Origin: JAEUIE01 sp046350055
Lineage (GTDB): Bacteria; Planctomycetota; Planctomycetia; Gemmatales; HRBIN36
DNA: 64,000 nucleotides
NCBI GenBank assembly: GCA_046350055.1
Contig: JAXMBC010000001.1
Coordinates: 2,852,001-2,916,000 of the forward strand
Direction: 5' to 3'
In this document: in pieces, positions 33,256-42,962 of the stretch
How the letters are laid out: every line of letters starts with the position of its first letter
Numbering within the stretch: the first letter of the stretch is position 1
Notes under the pieces: model-generated
What the model saw: the letters and a program-made list of their open reading frames with translations, nothing else
Told to the model about the DNA's origin: nothing
Database searches by the model: none
Program-made: the position numbers and the translations under genes

Positions 33256-34125
33256 ATGCGACAGTATTACCGGCCGGGCCAGATTGGCTGGTCGTTTGAA
33301 GTCTTCCCTCCCAAGACCGTGACGGCTGAGGCTGCCCTGTACGAAACGAGCAAACAACTGGCTCGCTATCAGCCGGTGTTTCTTTCCATTACCTATGGAG
33401 CCGGGGGCAGCACGCGGGACAAGTCGCTGGAGATTGCCGAAAAGCTGATGGCGGAGTGCAAGACAGCCATCACGGCCCACTTTACCTGCGTGGGCTCCAG
33501 CGTCAGTGAGATTCGCCAGTGGCTGACCCAGGCACAGCAACTGGGCGTGGCCAACATCATGGCGCTGCGGGGCGATCCGCCTGCGGGGCAGACGGAGTTT
33601 AAGCAGACTGCGGATGGCTTGCGCTATGCCAGCGAACTGGTGAAGCTGATCCGCACCGAGTTCCCCAAGCTGGGCATCGGCGTGGCGGGATATCCGGAGA
33701 CGCATGCCGAGGCTGTGAGTGCGGAGGCAGATATCGACAATGTGGTGCGCAAGGTCGATCTCGGCGGCGATGTCATTTACACCCAGCTCTTTTACGATAA
33801 CGACGACTTCTTCCGCTTCCGCGAGAAGCTGGACCGGCGTGGTGTGCAGGCGCCGATCGTGCCAGGGTTGTTGCCGGTGCTGAGCCTGAAGCAGGTCCAG
33901 CGGATCACCGCACTGTGCAAAGCCAAGCTGCCTGCAAAGCTGGTGAACGACCTGCAACGCTACAACGACGACCCGGCCGGCCAAGTTGCGGTGGGCATCG
34001 CCCATTGCACGAAGCAGCTCGAAGGCCTGCTGCTGACCGGGGTGCCAGGGATTCACTTCTACGTGCTGAACCGCATCGACAGCGTGCGGCAGATTCTGAT
34101 TAATATCGGGAAGCATCCGGGGTAG
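33256..34125 (+). CDS. metF: methylenetetrahydrofolate reductase
   Basis: 289 aa from ATG 33256 (an upstream TTG at 33241 is less likely). Reduces 5,10-methylene-THF to 5-methyl-THF with FAD. Typical features: SFEVFPPKT at the start, SITYGAGGSTRDK, NIMALRGDPP, GVAGYPETHAEA, GGDVIYTQLFYDND, VPGLLPVLSLKQVQRI and GIHFYVLNR at the end. Full length for the bacterial MetF type. Confidence 0.95.
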   Translation: MRQYYRPGQIGWSFEVFPPKTVTAEAALYETSKQLARYQPVFLSITYGAGGSTRDKSLEIAEKLMAECKTAITAHFTCVGSSVSEIRQWLTQAQQLGVANIMALRGDPPAGQTEFKQTADGLRYASELVKLIRTEFPKLGIGVAGYPETHAEAVSAEADIDNVVRKVDLGGDVIYTQLFYDNDDFFRFREKLDRRGVQAPIVPGLLPVLSLKQVQRITALCKAKLPAKLVNDLQRYNDDPAGQVAVGIAHCTKQLEGLLLTGVPGIHFYVLNRIDSVRQILINIGKHPG

Positions 34126-34240
34126 GAGCTAGGAGCCAGGAGTTAGAAGCCAGAAGATTTGCCTCGTGCCGACGACCTTCTACTCTTCTCCTTGCAACTT
34201 GCTTCCTTTACTGGCTTCTGGCTTCTGGCTCCTGTCTACT
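34126..34240. repeat. imperfect inverted repeat (AGGAGCCAGGAG type)
   Basis: The stretch AGGAGCCAGGAGTTAGAAGC near 34133 pairs with GGCTTCTGGCTTCTGGCTCC near 34217. Related sequences occur at 63062-63118 and 63708-63735. Non-coding. Confidence 0.5.
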
Positions 34241-34260
34241 CCTTCACGAGGTCTCTCCCC

Positions 34261-35376
34261 ATGTTTCGCTTGCTCTCCACATTTCTACTCGCTTTGATTG
34301 CAATGCCTGTTGCTGCTGACGATGGTTCACTGTGGGTCTACTTTGGCACCTACACAGGGCGGGGGAGTGAGGGGATTTATGTGTCGCAACTTGACACGAA
34401 GACGGGGCAGTTGAGTGCGCCGCAGCTGGCGGCGAAGGTGGCCAGTCCGTCGTTCCTGGCGGTGCATCCCGGCAGGAAGTTCCTCTATGCGGTCAGTGAA
34501 GTCGAAACGACGGCGGGCAAGAAGGGTGGCGGGGTGACGGCGTATCAGATCGATGCAGCAACAGGCAAGCTGACGAAGATCAACGCCCAGGTGAGTGGCG
34601 GCGGGGCACCGTGCCATGTCTCGGTGGACCCCAGCGGCAAGGTGTGCCTGGTGGCCAACTACAGTGGGGGCAGTGTGACCAGCTTCCCCATCCACAGCGA
34701 TGGCAGCCTGGGCGAAGCGGCCAGCTTCATCAAGCATGAAGGCAAGAGCGTGGACAAGCAGCGGCAGGAATCGCCCCATGCTCACTCGATCAACTGCGAC
34801 CACGCGGGGGCGTTCGCTTTTGCAGCCGACCTGGGCACCGATGAAGTGCGTAGCTACCAGATCGATGCAGCTACCGGAAAGATCACGCCGTTTCACATTA
34901 CGAAGACGCCACCGGGTGGTGGGCCGCGGCACTTTGCGTTTCATCCCAATGGCAAGTGGGCCTACACCAACCTGGAGATGACCAGCAGCGTCACGGCACT
35001 GACATACGATGGTCACGGCAAGCTGACGGTGGGCCAGACGCTGAGCACGCTGCCGGAGCCGACGCCGGGCAACAGCACGGCGGAGACACGGGTGCATTCT
35101 TCGGGCAAGTTTGTGTATGTCTCCAACCGGGGGCACAACAGCATCGCCCGCTTTGCGGTGAAGGCGGATGGCAGCCTGGAAGCGAAGGGACACACCAGCA
35201 CCGGGGGCAAGACGCCTCGCAACTTCGGCCTGGTGGGCGACTATCTGCTGGCCGCCAACCAGGACAGCGGCAACGTGGTGGTGTTCCGCATCGATGCGGC
35301 GACGGGCGATCTGAAGCCGACGGGGAGTGAAGTGAAAGTGTCGATGCCGGTGTGCGTGGTTGGTGTGGCGAAGTAG
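34261..35376 (+). CDS. lactonase-family β-propeller protein
   Basis: 371 aa from ATG 34261. Signal peptide MFRLLSTFLLALIAMPVAA. Seven-bladed β-propeller of the 6-phosphogluconolactonase (Lactonase, PF10282) type: YFGTYTGRGSEGIYVSQLD, HPGRKFLYAVSEV, GAPCHVSVDPSGKVCLVANY, PHAHSINCDHAGAFAFAADL, GGGPRHFAFHPNGKWAY, and a final FGLVGDYLLAANQDSGNVVV. With a signal peptide it is exported, so a role other than the pentose-phosphate pathway is likely. In Gemmataceae such secreted paralogs are common. Confidence 0.88.
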   Translation: MFRLLSTFLLALIAMPVAADDGSLWVYFGTYTGRGSEGIYVSQLDTKTGQLSAPQLAAKVASPSFLAVHPGRKFLYAVSEVETTAGKKGGGVTAYQIDAATGKLTKINAQVSGGGAPCHVSVDPSGKVCLVANYSGGSVTSFPIHSDGSLGEAASFIKHEGKSVDKQRQESPHAHSINCDHAGAFAFAADLGTDEVRSYQIDAATGKITPFHITKTPPGGGPRHFAFHPNGKWAYTNLEMTSSVTALTYDGHGKLTVGQTLSTLPEPTPGNSTAETRVHSSGKFVYVSNRGHNSIARFAVKADGSLEAKGHTSTGGKTPRNFGLVGDYLLAANQDSGNVVVFRIDAATGDLKPTGSEVKVSMPVCVVGVAK

Positions 35377-35396
35377 GTGGAGTTGCTGAGACTGCT

Positions 35397-35539
35397 CCTC
35401 CCCTTTCGAAGGGGAGGTTGGGTGGGGTAGTACTTTGCAAGAGGATGTGCTCTTGCGAGACTCTCCATCATGAGTCGTCGCCTGGTGTAGTGTTTCCGCG
35501 TGATGCAACCCCCTCTAACTCCCCCTTCGTAAGGGGGAG
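35397..35539 (-). repeat. MITE-like palindromic element, copy 3 (inverted)
   Basis: About 143 bases bounded by two hairpins: CCTCCCCTTTCGAAGGGGAG on the left and CCCCCTTCGTAAGGGGG on the right. Reverse orientation of 38588-38727 and 40012-40151. A further hairpin CTCCCCCTTGGTAAGGGGGA lies at 35557-35577. It fills the gap 35377-35604. Confidence 0.75.
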
Positions 35540-35604
35540 AACCAGGACTCCTCTAGCTCCCCCTTGGTAAGGGGGAGAACCAGACAAGGGGAGAACCAGA
35601 CACA

Positions 35605-36936
35605 TCATCGCAGCGCCTGTTGCCTGCACACAATCGAAATAGCATTCTCGTCTTCGAGGTGGCGGGCTTCGACGCTTTCGCTGGCCAGCAGTTGCATGGC
35701 GGCTTCGTGTTCATCCCGTTCCATGGTGATGAGGATCACTTCCACAGCGTAGCCTCGCATCTTCATGGCACCCAGGGCAACGGCGATGGCGGGGGTGACC
35801 TGGCCGAGAATCACGATCATGGTGGTATCGCGGGGCAGGTAGCTGCCGGCTTCTTCGATGAGGTCGGGGAGCTCCAGCCCTTCATTGAGTTCGAGGCGGG
35901 CGAGGCATTCGCGCAGCAGTTGCAGTTGCTCGGGGCCGCGGCGGGTGGGTACTACGACAGGTTGCAGGCGGGCTTCTTCTTCGGTCTGCGATGCCTGGGC
36001 GAGGGCGAGACGGCGGGAGAGGAAGTCGGCAACGCCATCTTCCGCGTGGTCGTTCCAGCCTTCGGTGCGGATGCGTTCGGCGGCATCGCGGCCATTGGTC
36101 ACGAGGCCTATCTGCTGGCCCATCTGGCAGATGGCATTGGCGAGCGAAATGGCAGCAGTGATGGCGAGCTCGGAGCGGAAGGGTTCGCCCCGCTTGTGGT
36201 AGCTTCCCACGTGAAAGTCGAGCAGCACGGTGGCGCCGGCGATGGTACTGGGCTCGTAGATCTTGCAGTGCAGGGCACCGAGCCGGGCGGTGGTGCGCCA
36301 GTGTACGCGGTTCATGGCGTCGCCAGGCTGGTAGTTCCGTACGCCGGCGATGCGGGTGGGGTCTTCGAAGAGGCGGTGGGTGAGACGGATTTCGCCGATG
36401 GGGCGTCGCGAGGCGAGGTCGTAGCCATCGAGCGGGACGATGCGGGGATAGACGAGCAGAAACTGCGGAGCAGCTGCGACGCGGAAGCGGCGGTAGAGCC
36501 CGAAGAGGTCGCCCCCTTCAAGGACGAGGGGGCCAAACTGGTAGAAGCCTCGCATCTGCGGGGTGATGTCGTACTTGAGCTTCTTCTGGCTGAGGCCCCA
36601 GAGCAGCGTGATTCGCTGCCGCTTGCCTTCGATCTTGAGGCGGGGCGGGCGGCTGCGGGTGTACTGTTCGGGCTGGTAGTCTTCCGCGAGCACCCAGGGA
36701 ATGGGGATCGCACCGCGGTTGCCGATCTTCACCGAGATGGAAGCGGTATCGTACATCTCCATTTCATTGAGAGTGGGCTTGCGTTCGGCATAGATGTTCT
36801 TCGCCCAACTGACAGCGAGGAACCGGCTGACCACGATGAGGCCGAGCAAAGTGTACATGGCATAGGCGAGCAAGCCCAGGCCCAGGGCCAACGCCGCGGC
36901 AAGGATGATCAGGGAGATGACAACCCAACGAATCAT
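35605..36936 (-). CDS. DUF58 domain protein
   Basis: 443 aa. Two N-terminal membrane segments (VVISLIILAAALALGLGLLA, YTLLGLIVVSRFL), a β-sandwich, then the DUF58 signature DPTRIAGVRNYQPGDAMNRV with HWRTTARLGALHCKIYEP. Ends with a VWA-like fold (ATVLLDFHVGSYH ..., IVILGQVTPAIAVAL). Its start codon overlaps the MoxR stop by one base, so the pair is co-transcribed. MoxR/DUF58 pairs are thought to act in assembly of surface or periplasmic complexes. Confidence 0.88.
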   Translation of the reverse strand: MIRWVVISLIILAAALALGLGLLAYAMYTLLGLIVVSRFLAVSWAKNIYAERKPTLNEMEMYDTASISVKIGNRGAIPIPWVLAEDYQPEQYTRSRPPRLKIEGKRQRITLLWGLSQKKLKYDITPQMRGFYQFGPLVLEGGDLFGLYRRFRVAAAPQFLLVYPRIVPLDGYDLASRRPIGEIRLTHRLFEDPTRIAGVRNYQPGDAMNRVHWRTTARLGALHCKIYEPSTIAGATVLLDFHVGSYHKRGEPFRSELAITAAISLANAICQMGQQIGLVTNGRDAAERIRTEGWNDHAEDGVADFLSRRLALAQASQTEEEARLQPVVVPTRRGPEQLQLLRECLARLELNEGLELPDLIEEAGSYLPRDTTMIVILGQVTPAIAVALGAMKMRGYAVEVILITMERDEHEAAMQLLASESVEARHLEDENAISIVCRQQALR

Positions 36937-37901
36937 TATGCAGTTTTGCTTTCCATCGTGGGCACGGGAACAGCTGTTTCAGATAGGATCTGTTCCACTA
37001 CCTTCAGGGCGTTGAGTTTTCGCAGTCTCGCTTCGGGGCGGAGGATGAGGCGGTGGGCGAGGATGGGGATGGCGAGGCGTTTGACATCATCGGGCAGGAC
37101 GAAGCTGCGCCCCCGGATGGCGGCGAGGGCCTGCGAACTGCGGAACAACGCGATGCTGGCCCGCGGGCTGGCTCCTAGGCGGATGTCGTCGTGATCGCGG
37201 GTAGCACTGACCAGGTCGAGCATGTACTTCCGCACCTTGTCGTCAACGAAGATCTCACGCACTGCTACCTGGCAGGCGAGGAGTTCCTTCTCGGAGCAGA
37301 CAGGCTCCAGGTCATCAATGGGATGGCTCTTCTGCAGGCGTTCGAGCATTTTCAGCTCTTCGTCGGGTGCGGGGTAGCCGAGGCTGAGGCGGACGAGGAA
37401 GCGGTCGAGCTGGGCTTCGGGCAGAGGGAAGGTGCCTTCGTGATCGATGGGATTCTGCGTGGCGATCACGATGAAGGGGCTTTTGAGGACATGGGTTTCA
37501 CCATCAACGGTGACGCGGCCTTCGGCCATGGCTTCCAGGAGGGCGGACTGGGTACGGGGGGTGGCCCGGTTGATTTCATCGGCCAGGACAATCTGGGCGA
37601 AGATGGGGCCGGCCCGGAACTCGAACTCCGACTTCTTCTGGTTATAGATGGAAGCCCCGGTGACATCAGAGGGAAGCAGATCGGGGGTGCACTGGATGCG
37701 TTTGAAGGAGCAGCCGACGCTGCGGGCCAGGCTGCGGCCGAGCATGGTCTTGGCGACGCCGGGGACATCTTCGAGGAGGATGTGCCCTTCGGCGAAGGCA
37801 GCGACAACCGCGAGTACGACGGGTTGCCTCTTTCCGAGGATGACTTTCTCAATGTTGGCGATGATGCGGTTTGCCAGCGCTGCGACTTCTGCCTGTGCCA
37901 T
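36936..37901 (-). CDS. MoxR-family AAA+ ATPase
   Basis: 321 aa from ATG 37901 (GTG 37922 possible). Walker-like start GHILLEDVPGVAKTMLGRSL, Walker B IVLADEINRATPRTQSALLE, sensor 1 FIVIATQNPIDHEGTFPLPE, arginine finger/sensor 2 GASPRASIALFR. Chaperone-like ATPase, usually paired with DUF58/VWA proteins as here. Confidence 0.94.
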   Translation of the reverse strand: MAQAEVAALANRIIANIEKVILGKRQPVVLAVVAAFAEGHILLEDVPGVAKTMLGRSLARSVGCSFKRIQCTPDLLPSDVTGASIYNQKKSEFEFRAGPIFAQIVLADEINRATPRTQSALLEAMAEGRVTVDGETHVLKSPFIVIATQNPIDHEGTFPLPEAQLDRFLVRLSLGYPAPDEELKMLERLQKSHPIDDLEPVCSEKELLACQVAVREIFVDDKVRKYMLDLVSATRDHDDIRLGASPRASIALFRSSQALAAIRGRSFVLPDDVKRLAIPILAHRLILRPEARLRKLNALKVVEQILSETAVPVPTMESKTA

Positions 37902-38016
37902 GATGGGTTCCGTGGTGCGCACTCGTCGAATGGAAACTATGATACTCGAAAGAGTGGGCAGGCTCCAAGCGGATAGCGGCGAGAATCTTGGGCAAAGGCT
38001 TGTGGCTGTGCGGGTG

Positions 38017-38529
38017 TTACAGGCCGAGCATCTGGGAGAGGTGCCACTTCATTCTGACCCACCAGTTGCCTGGCTGGATGGTGGTAGGGAGGGCGTAGAC
38101 TTTGGCGACGCGATCGTTCTTGTCGTAGAAGACTACGATCGAGAGTTCGTCGGCCAAGCGGAACTCGTAGCGCTGGGAGGTGACTTGACCGAAGTAGGTG
38201 GGAAATTCCTCTTGCGGGGAATGCAGGACGTGGGCCGGGAGTCCCGGGCCAAGGGGTCTGTAACTGGTGGGTGTAATTCTGAAACTGGATGTAATGCCCA
38301 GGGCATCTATTTTCTGTTCGCCGTTTTCGCGTGTCTTCAGAATGGGGGTAAAGACACAGCCCAGCAGTGGAGAGGCTTTGCCTGCGACCGCTTCGACTTC
38401 GGCGGGGGACATGCCTACCCGGATGAGGGCTGCGGTTTCAACGGTGTAGCGAACGTTGCCAACGAGGAGCAAGACGACGAGGCCGACGGCGAGGAGTTGC
38501 AGGGTGACGGTGCGGAGTACGGAAAGCAT
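38017..38529 (-). CDS. small membrane-anchored protein
   Basis: 170 aa from ATG 38529. One N-terminal membrane helix (LQLLAVGLVVLLLVGNVRYT), then IRVGMSPAEVEAVAGKA, a SmpA/OmlA-like GM..EV...G turn, and a β-rich domain ending WWVRMKWHLSQML. The longer frame to 38637 reads through a repeat. Function unknown; not a clear member of a named family. Confidence 0.6.
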   Translation of the reverse strand: MLSVLRTVTLQLLAVGLVVLLLVGNVRYTVETAALIRVGMSPAEVEAVAGKASPLLGCVFTPILKTRENGEQKIDALGITSSFRITPTSYRPLGPGLPAHVLHSPQEEFPTYFGQVTSQRYEFRLADELSIVVFYDKNDRVAKVYALPTTIQPGNWWVRMKWHLSQMLGL

Positions 38530-38587
38530 GGGAAGACTGTACTGCGGGGTGGAGTGCAATGCAATGGAGGATGTGGCATCGATGGTT

Positions 38588-38727
38588 CTCCCCCTTACGA
38601 AGGGGGAGTTAGAGGAGGTTTCATCGAGCGGATGCATTACGTTTTACGAATGCCAGACCAGAGGCTCGCAAGAGCGCATTCTGCTACAAGGTGCTACCCC
38701 ACCCAACCTCCCCTTCGAAAGGGGAGG
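38588..38727 (+). repeat. MITE-like palindromic element, copy 1
   Basis: 140 bases starting CTCCCCCTTACGAAGGGGGA and ending CTCCCCTTCGAAAGGGGAGG, both palindromic, with a conserved middle (GCGGATGCATTACGTTTTAC). Closely matches 40012-40151 and, inverted, 35397-35539. It fills much of the gap 38530-38835. No coding potential. Confidence 0.8.
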
Positions 38728-38835
38728 AGCCAGACCGACTCTTGAAGAGTTCATGAGAACCAGCAACCTGCCTCTTCGTTTCCGCTTGCATGTGGTGTAC
38801 GCTGTGTGCAGTACTTACCCAGGAAGGAGTGACCG

Positions 38836-39999
38836 ATGCGTGCTTTATTCTTGTCGGTGGCGTTGGCAGCTTTCGGTGTGACGGGGTTGATGGCCCAAGA
38901 TGAAAAGTCGGCGGCGAAGTTGAAGGTGGGCGATCCGGCGCCGCCTCTCAAAGTAACCAAGTGGCTGGCGGGAAAGGAAGTCAATGGCTTTGAACAGGGC
39001 AAGGTCTACATCGTCGAGTTCTGGGCGACGTGGTGTGGGCCATGCATTGTGATGATGCCTCACCTGGGGGATATGCAGGAGGAACTGCGGTCGAAGGGGG
39101 TGACCATCATCGGCTTCACTGCCAACGATCCGAACAACACGCTGGAGAAGGTAATCAAGTTCGTTGACAAGCGAGGCGATAAGCTGGGCTACTCGATTGC
39201 TTATGCGGAAGACCGTGAGACCTACGACGCCTTCATGAAGGCAGCGGGGCAGGGTGGCATTCCGTGTTCGTATGTGATTGGCAAGGATGGGAAGATTGCC
39301 TACATCGGGCATCCGCTCTTCCTGGATGAGGTGATGCCCAAGGTGCTGGACGGGACATGGGACCCGGTGAAGGGCAAGGCGGAACTGGAAGCAGCAGACA
39401 AGCTCTGGGATGCGACATATGCGACCATGACCAAGCAAGGTGATCCGGCCAAGCAACTCGAAGAGTGGGCAGCGTTTTCAGCCAAGTGGCCTCGCCTGGC
39501 AGCTGATCCGTACATGAACAGTGCCCGGCTCAAGCTGCTCATCGCTGCCAGGAAGTATGATGAAGCCAAGCAGTTGGCGACCAGCATCGTCACCAAGGCT
39601 GTGAAGCGCAACGACACGGCAGCGCTGGGTACCGTTTCGGAAGCAGTCGCAGTAGAGCACCCGGTTCTGGCGATGGTCGGTGTGAATGCAGCGGAAGCGT
39701 TGATCAAGGTGGATGGCGAGACAGTAAATTCGCTCATCCGCATTACCAAGGCCCATGCCATGGCAGGCAACGCTGACAAGGTGGCGGAGTTTGGCCCCAA
39801 GGCCATCAGTGCAGCGGAAAAGGCGGTCAAGGGTGACATGGATGCAATCGGTACACTGCAGGTGGCTGCGGCGTACCATGCTTCCGGCGATAAGGAAAAG
39901 GCAAAAGCTGCTGCGGAGAAGGCTGTAGGCATGGTCGATGCCAGCAACCAGGGCATGAAGCAGTACGTCGAGCAGCAGGCGAAGCGGTATGAGAAGTGA
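38836..39999 (+). CDS. TlpA-like thioredoxin-fold protein with TPR-like tail
   Basis: 387 aa, AAGGAG upstream. Signal peptide ends near LMAQ. Thioredoxin fold with active site ATWCGPCIVMMP (CxxC, Cys about 66/69), then GIPCSYVIGKDGKIAYIGH. The C-terminal half (from about 210) is helical, with repeats such as AARKYDEAKQLATSIVTKAV and NADKVAEFGPKAISAAEKAV. Secreted disulfide reductase or isomerase; a common planctomycete architecture. Confidence 0.85.
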   Translation: MRALFLSVALAAFGVTGLMAQDEKSAAKLKVGDPAPPLKVTKWLAGKEVNGFEQGKVYIVEFWATWCGPCIVMMPHLGDMQEELRSKGVTIIGFTANDPNNTLEKVIKFVDKRGDKLGYSIAYAEDRETYDAFMKAAGQGGIPCSYVIGKDGKIAYIGHPLFLDEVMPKVLDGTWDPVKGKAELEAADKLWDATYATMTKQGDPAKQLEEWAAFSAKWPRLAADPYMNSARLKLLIAARKYDEAKQLATSIVTKAVKRNDTAALGTVSEAVAVEHPVLAMVGVNAAEALIKVDGETVNSLIRITKAHAMAGNADKVAEFGPKAISAAEKAVKGDMDAIGTLQVAAAYHASGDKEKAKAAAEKAVGMVDASNQGMKQYVEQQAKRYEK

Positions 40000-40011
40000 T
40001 CAGTGATTGTT

Positions 40012-40151
40012 CTCCCCCTTACGAAGGGGGAGCTAGAGGGGGTTGCATCAAGCGGATGCATTACGTTTTACGAATGCCAGACCAGAGGCTCGCAAGAGCG
40101 CATCTCGTTGCAAGGTGCTACCCCACCCAGCCTCCCCTTCGAAAGGGGAGG
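40012..40151 (+). repeat. MITE-like palindromic element, copy 2
   Basis: Copy of 38588-38727 with the same bordering hairpins. It is followed by a half copy at 40162-40221, so the 3' half is tandemly doubled. It fills most of the gap 40000-40325. Confidence 0.8.
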
Positions 40152-40161
40152 AGCCATTGTC

Positions 40162-40221
40162 ACAAGAGCGCATCTCGTTGCAAGGTACTACCCCACCAAG
40201 CCTCCCCTTCGAAAGGGGAGG
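40162..40221 (+). repeat. tandem half copy of the MITE-like element
   Basis: ACAAGAGCGCATCTCGTTGC up to the hairpin CCTCCCCTTCGAAAGGGGAG, duplicating the right half of 40012-40151. Confidence 0.7.
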
Positions 40222-40325
40222 AGAAGAAGTATGACGCGACTTGGCGTCAATATAATCCCCCCACAGTCGTCTACTGCACAGACAGGAATGTCTGTGCCAC
40301 AGAAATTTGAGTCGGAGCTTGTTCC

Positions 40326-42938
40326 ATGTCCACCCGCCTGAGTCGTCTGTTAGCTGTGTCTGCCTGTATGGTTTCCCTGGCTGCAGCGAATGCAGGCGGG
40401 GTGCGGTTGCTGGTGAAGCAGCCGGTGCCTCCGGCGAAGACGCAGGAGACGAAGCCATCGGAGCCATTACGTACGCCGACGGACCGGAAGGTAAACATCC
40501 GCCACATCCGGCTCGATCTGAAAGTGGACGTGGCGGCCAAGACAGTGGTGAGCCAGGCTGCGATCGACTTCAAGACGATCCGGGCTGCCAAGACGCTGAC
40601 GCTGGACGCTGTCGGCTTTGAAGTGAAAAAGGTGACGCTTAGCCGCGAAGGCCAGCCAGATTCGCAGGCACAGTTCACGCATGATGGCAAGAAGCTGACG
40701 GTGGAACTGGGTAATGGTATGCCAGCCGGGCAGACAGGCAAAGTGCTGGTCGAGTATGTGGTGGACAAGCCCAAGAGCGGTCTGCATTTCTTTGCACCGA
40801 GCAAGGCGAACCCGGAAGCTCCGATGCAAGTGTGGAGCCAGGGGCAGACCATTACCAATCGCTACTGGATACCCTGCGTGGATGAGCCGAACCAGCGGCA
40901 GACGACGCAGGTGGTAGCCACGGTGCCTGCGGGGTATGAAGCGATTTCCAATGGCAGGCTGCTTTCCCGCAAGGAGAACAGTGACAATACGGTGACATTC
41001 GACTGGTACCAGGACAAGCCGCACTCGTCGTACCTCATCACCCTGGTGGTGGGGCAGTTTGACATGGTACAGGTAGACTGGAACGGCATGCCGGTGATGT
41101 ACTATGTGCCGAAGGGGCGCAAGGCGGAAGCGATGCCGACCTATGGCAAGACTCCCGAGATGCTGACCTTCTTCAGCTCACGCTTCGGCATTCCTTACCC
41201 ATGGGATAAGTATGCCCAGCTCAGCTGTTACCAGTTTGGCGGTGGCATGGAGAACACCAGCGCGACCACGATGGGCGATGGCATCCTCAAGGACCAGCGC
41301 TCGCTGCTCGATGGCAACTCGGAGTGGATCGTCGCCCATGAACTGGCCCATCAGTGGTGGGGCGATCTGGTTACCTGCCGCGACTGGTCACACACCTGGC
41401 TGAACGAGGGATTTGCCTCGTATGCCGAGTGCCTGTGGGATGAACACAGCCTGGGCAAAGATGGGTATGCCATGAATGTGTACCAGAAGCTGAACAGTGC
41501 GATCCCGGCGGGCAAGGCGAGGCCGGTGATGGATCGACGGTATCCCAATCCCGATTCGATGTTCGATGGCCGGTCGTACCCCAAGGGTGCGTTCGTGCTG
41601 CACATGCTGCGGAACCGCCTGGGGGATGAAGCCTTCTTCCAGGGCATTCGCGACTACGGCACGACGTTCAAGTTCCAGACGGTGGAGACGGCGGATTTTC
41701 GCCGGTCGCTTGAGCGGACGACGGGGCGTGACCTGGAGCGGTTCTTCTACGACTGGCTCGAACGGTCGGGTAACCCTGAACTGGAAGTAACGACCGACTT
41801 CAAGACGGATACCCGGCAGGTGACAATTGTTGCCAAGCAGACGCAGACGATTGATCCGTTCCACTTCCCGCTGAAGATCGCCCTCTACTGCAAGGGTGTC
41901 GCTGATCCGGTGATCGTGGAAGAGGAGATGAAGGACCGGGAGTTTAAGCAGACGGTGACGCTGCCCGGCGTACTGGAACGGGTGGAAGTGGACCCGGACC
42001 TGGCGGTGCTGGCGACGATCAAGGAAGTCAAGTCGCCGGAACTGTGGCGGGCCCAGTTGCAGGCCAGCACGGTACCCTTGCGGATGCGGGCGATGGTACA
42101 ACTGAGGAACAGCAAGGATGCAGCAGACCGGGAAGCGGTGCTGCAGGCCTATCAGAAGGAGAAATTCCCTACAGTGAAGCTCGCGCTGGGGAATATCCTG
42201 GGGGCGAATGCACAGCCAGCCGGGCGGGATGCCTTGCTGGAAGGGCTAAAGGATGCTGACGCACGCATTCGCAACAACTGTGTGCTGAACCTGAGTAACT
42301 TCAAGAACGATGAAAAGGTCGTTGCGGCGATTCGCAACATCGTGGAAAAGGGTGACCCGAGCTATGCGGTGGAAACCTCCGCCCTGCGGACTTTCGCCCG
42401 GCTGGGTCAGAAGGACACGCTGGCCCTGCTCACGCCGTGGCTGGAGAAGCCTTCACATCAGAATGTGCTGGTGACGGCAGCGATCACGGGCATTGCGGAT
42501 CTGAACGACCCCGCGGCGCTGGAGTCGCTGATCACCTGGTCGGCTCCCGGCCATCCCCGGAATTGCCGCCGGATCGCCCATCGGGCGGTGGTGCAACTGG
42601 TGAAAGGGAAGAAGCTGAGCGAAACCCAGACACAGCAGGCACTCCAGTGTTTCGAGAAAGTGCTGAAGGAAGACGATCAACTGCTGCACTCGGATGCCCT
42701 GGAAGGTGTGTATGCGATGGGACCAGCAGCCAGGCCGGTGCTGGCCGTGGTGGAGAAGCTGGCGGAGACGCTGCCTGCAGGGACTCTGAAGGATAATGCC
42801 AAGAAGACGGCGGAGAAGCTGAAGGAAGACCCGAAGGCGACAGCAGAGCTGAAGGCGAAAGTGCAGAAGGCCAAAGAGGAGCTGGAGAAGCTGCAGCGTG
42901 AGCTGGAAGCTGCGGAGAAGGGGAAGTCGAAGGAGTAA
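40326..42938 (+). CDS. M1-family aminopeptidase
   Basis: 870 aa with signal peptide MSTRLSRLLAVSACMVSLAA. Zinc metallopeptidase: GGGMENTSATTM (GAMEN-type exopeptidase motif), VAHELAHQWWGDLVTCRDWS and WLNEGFASYAECLW (HExxH...E). β-sandwich and HEAT-like repeats follow (from about 560), and the end is a charged K/E-rich helix. Cleaves N-terminal residues from peptides, likely in the periplasm or outside the cell. Confidence 0.93.
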   Translation: MSTRLSRLLAVSACMVSLAAANAGGVRLLVKQPVPPAKTQETKPSEPLRTPTDRKVNIRHIRLDLKVDVAAKTVVSQAAIDFKTIRAAKTLTLDAVGFEVKKVTLSREGQPDSQAQFTHDGKKLTVELGNGMPAGQTGKVLVEYVVDKPKSGLHFFAPSKANPEAPMQVWSQGQTITNRYWIPCVDEPNQRQTTQVVATVPAGYEAISNGRLLSRKENSDNTVTFDWYQDKPHSSYLITLVVGQFDMVQVDWNGMPVMYYVPKGRKAEAMPTYGKTPEMLTFFSSRFGIPYPWDKYAQLSCYQFGGGMENTSATTMGDGILKDQRSLLDGNSEWIVAHELAHQWWGDLVTCRDWSHTWLNEGFASYAECLWDEHSLGKDGYAMNVYQKLNSAIPAGKARPVMDRRYPNPDSMFDGRSYPKGAFVLHMLRNRLGDEAFFQGIRDYGTTFKFQTVETADFRRSLERTTGRDLERFFYDWLERSGNPELEVTTDFKTDTRQVTIVAKQTQTIDPFHFPLKIALYCKGVADPVIVEEEMKDREFKQTVTLPGVLERVEVDPDLAVLATIKEVKSPELWRAQLQASTVPLRMRAMVQLRNSKDAADREAVLQAYQKEKFPTVKLALGNILGANAQPAGRDALLEGLKDADARIRNNCVLNLSNFKNDEKVVAAIRNIVEKGDPSYAVETSALRTFARLGQKDTLALLTPWLEKPSHQNVLVTAAITGIADLNDPAALESLITWSAPGHPRNCRRIAHRAVVQLVKGKKLSETQTQQALQCFEKVLKEDDQLLHSDALEGVYAMGPAARPVLAVVEKLAETLPAGTLKDNAKKTAEKLKEDPKATAELKAKVQKAKEELEKLQRELEAAEKGKSKE

Positions 42939-42962
42939 CGAAGGGCTTCGGCACGGAGGAGC

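Noticed and set aside
35620..37194. 524-codon plus-strand ORF opposite DUF58/MoxR
   Set aside because: Shadow of two well-recognised genes on the other strand.
40012..40221. Possible CRISPR or tandem repeat array
   Set aside because: Only one and a half copies of a 140-bp unit with palindromic ends; no short regular repeats with unique spacers.
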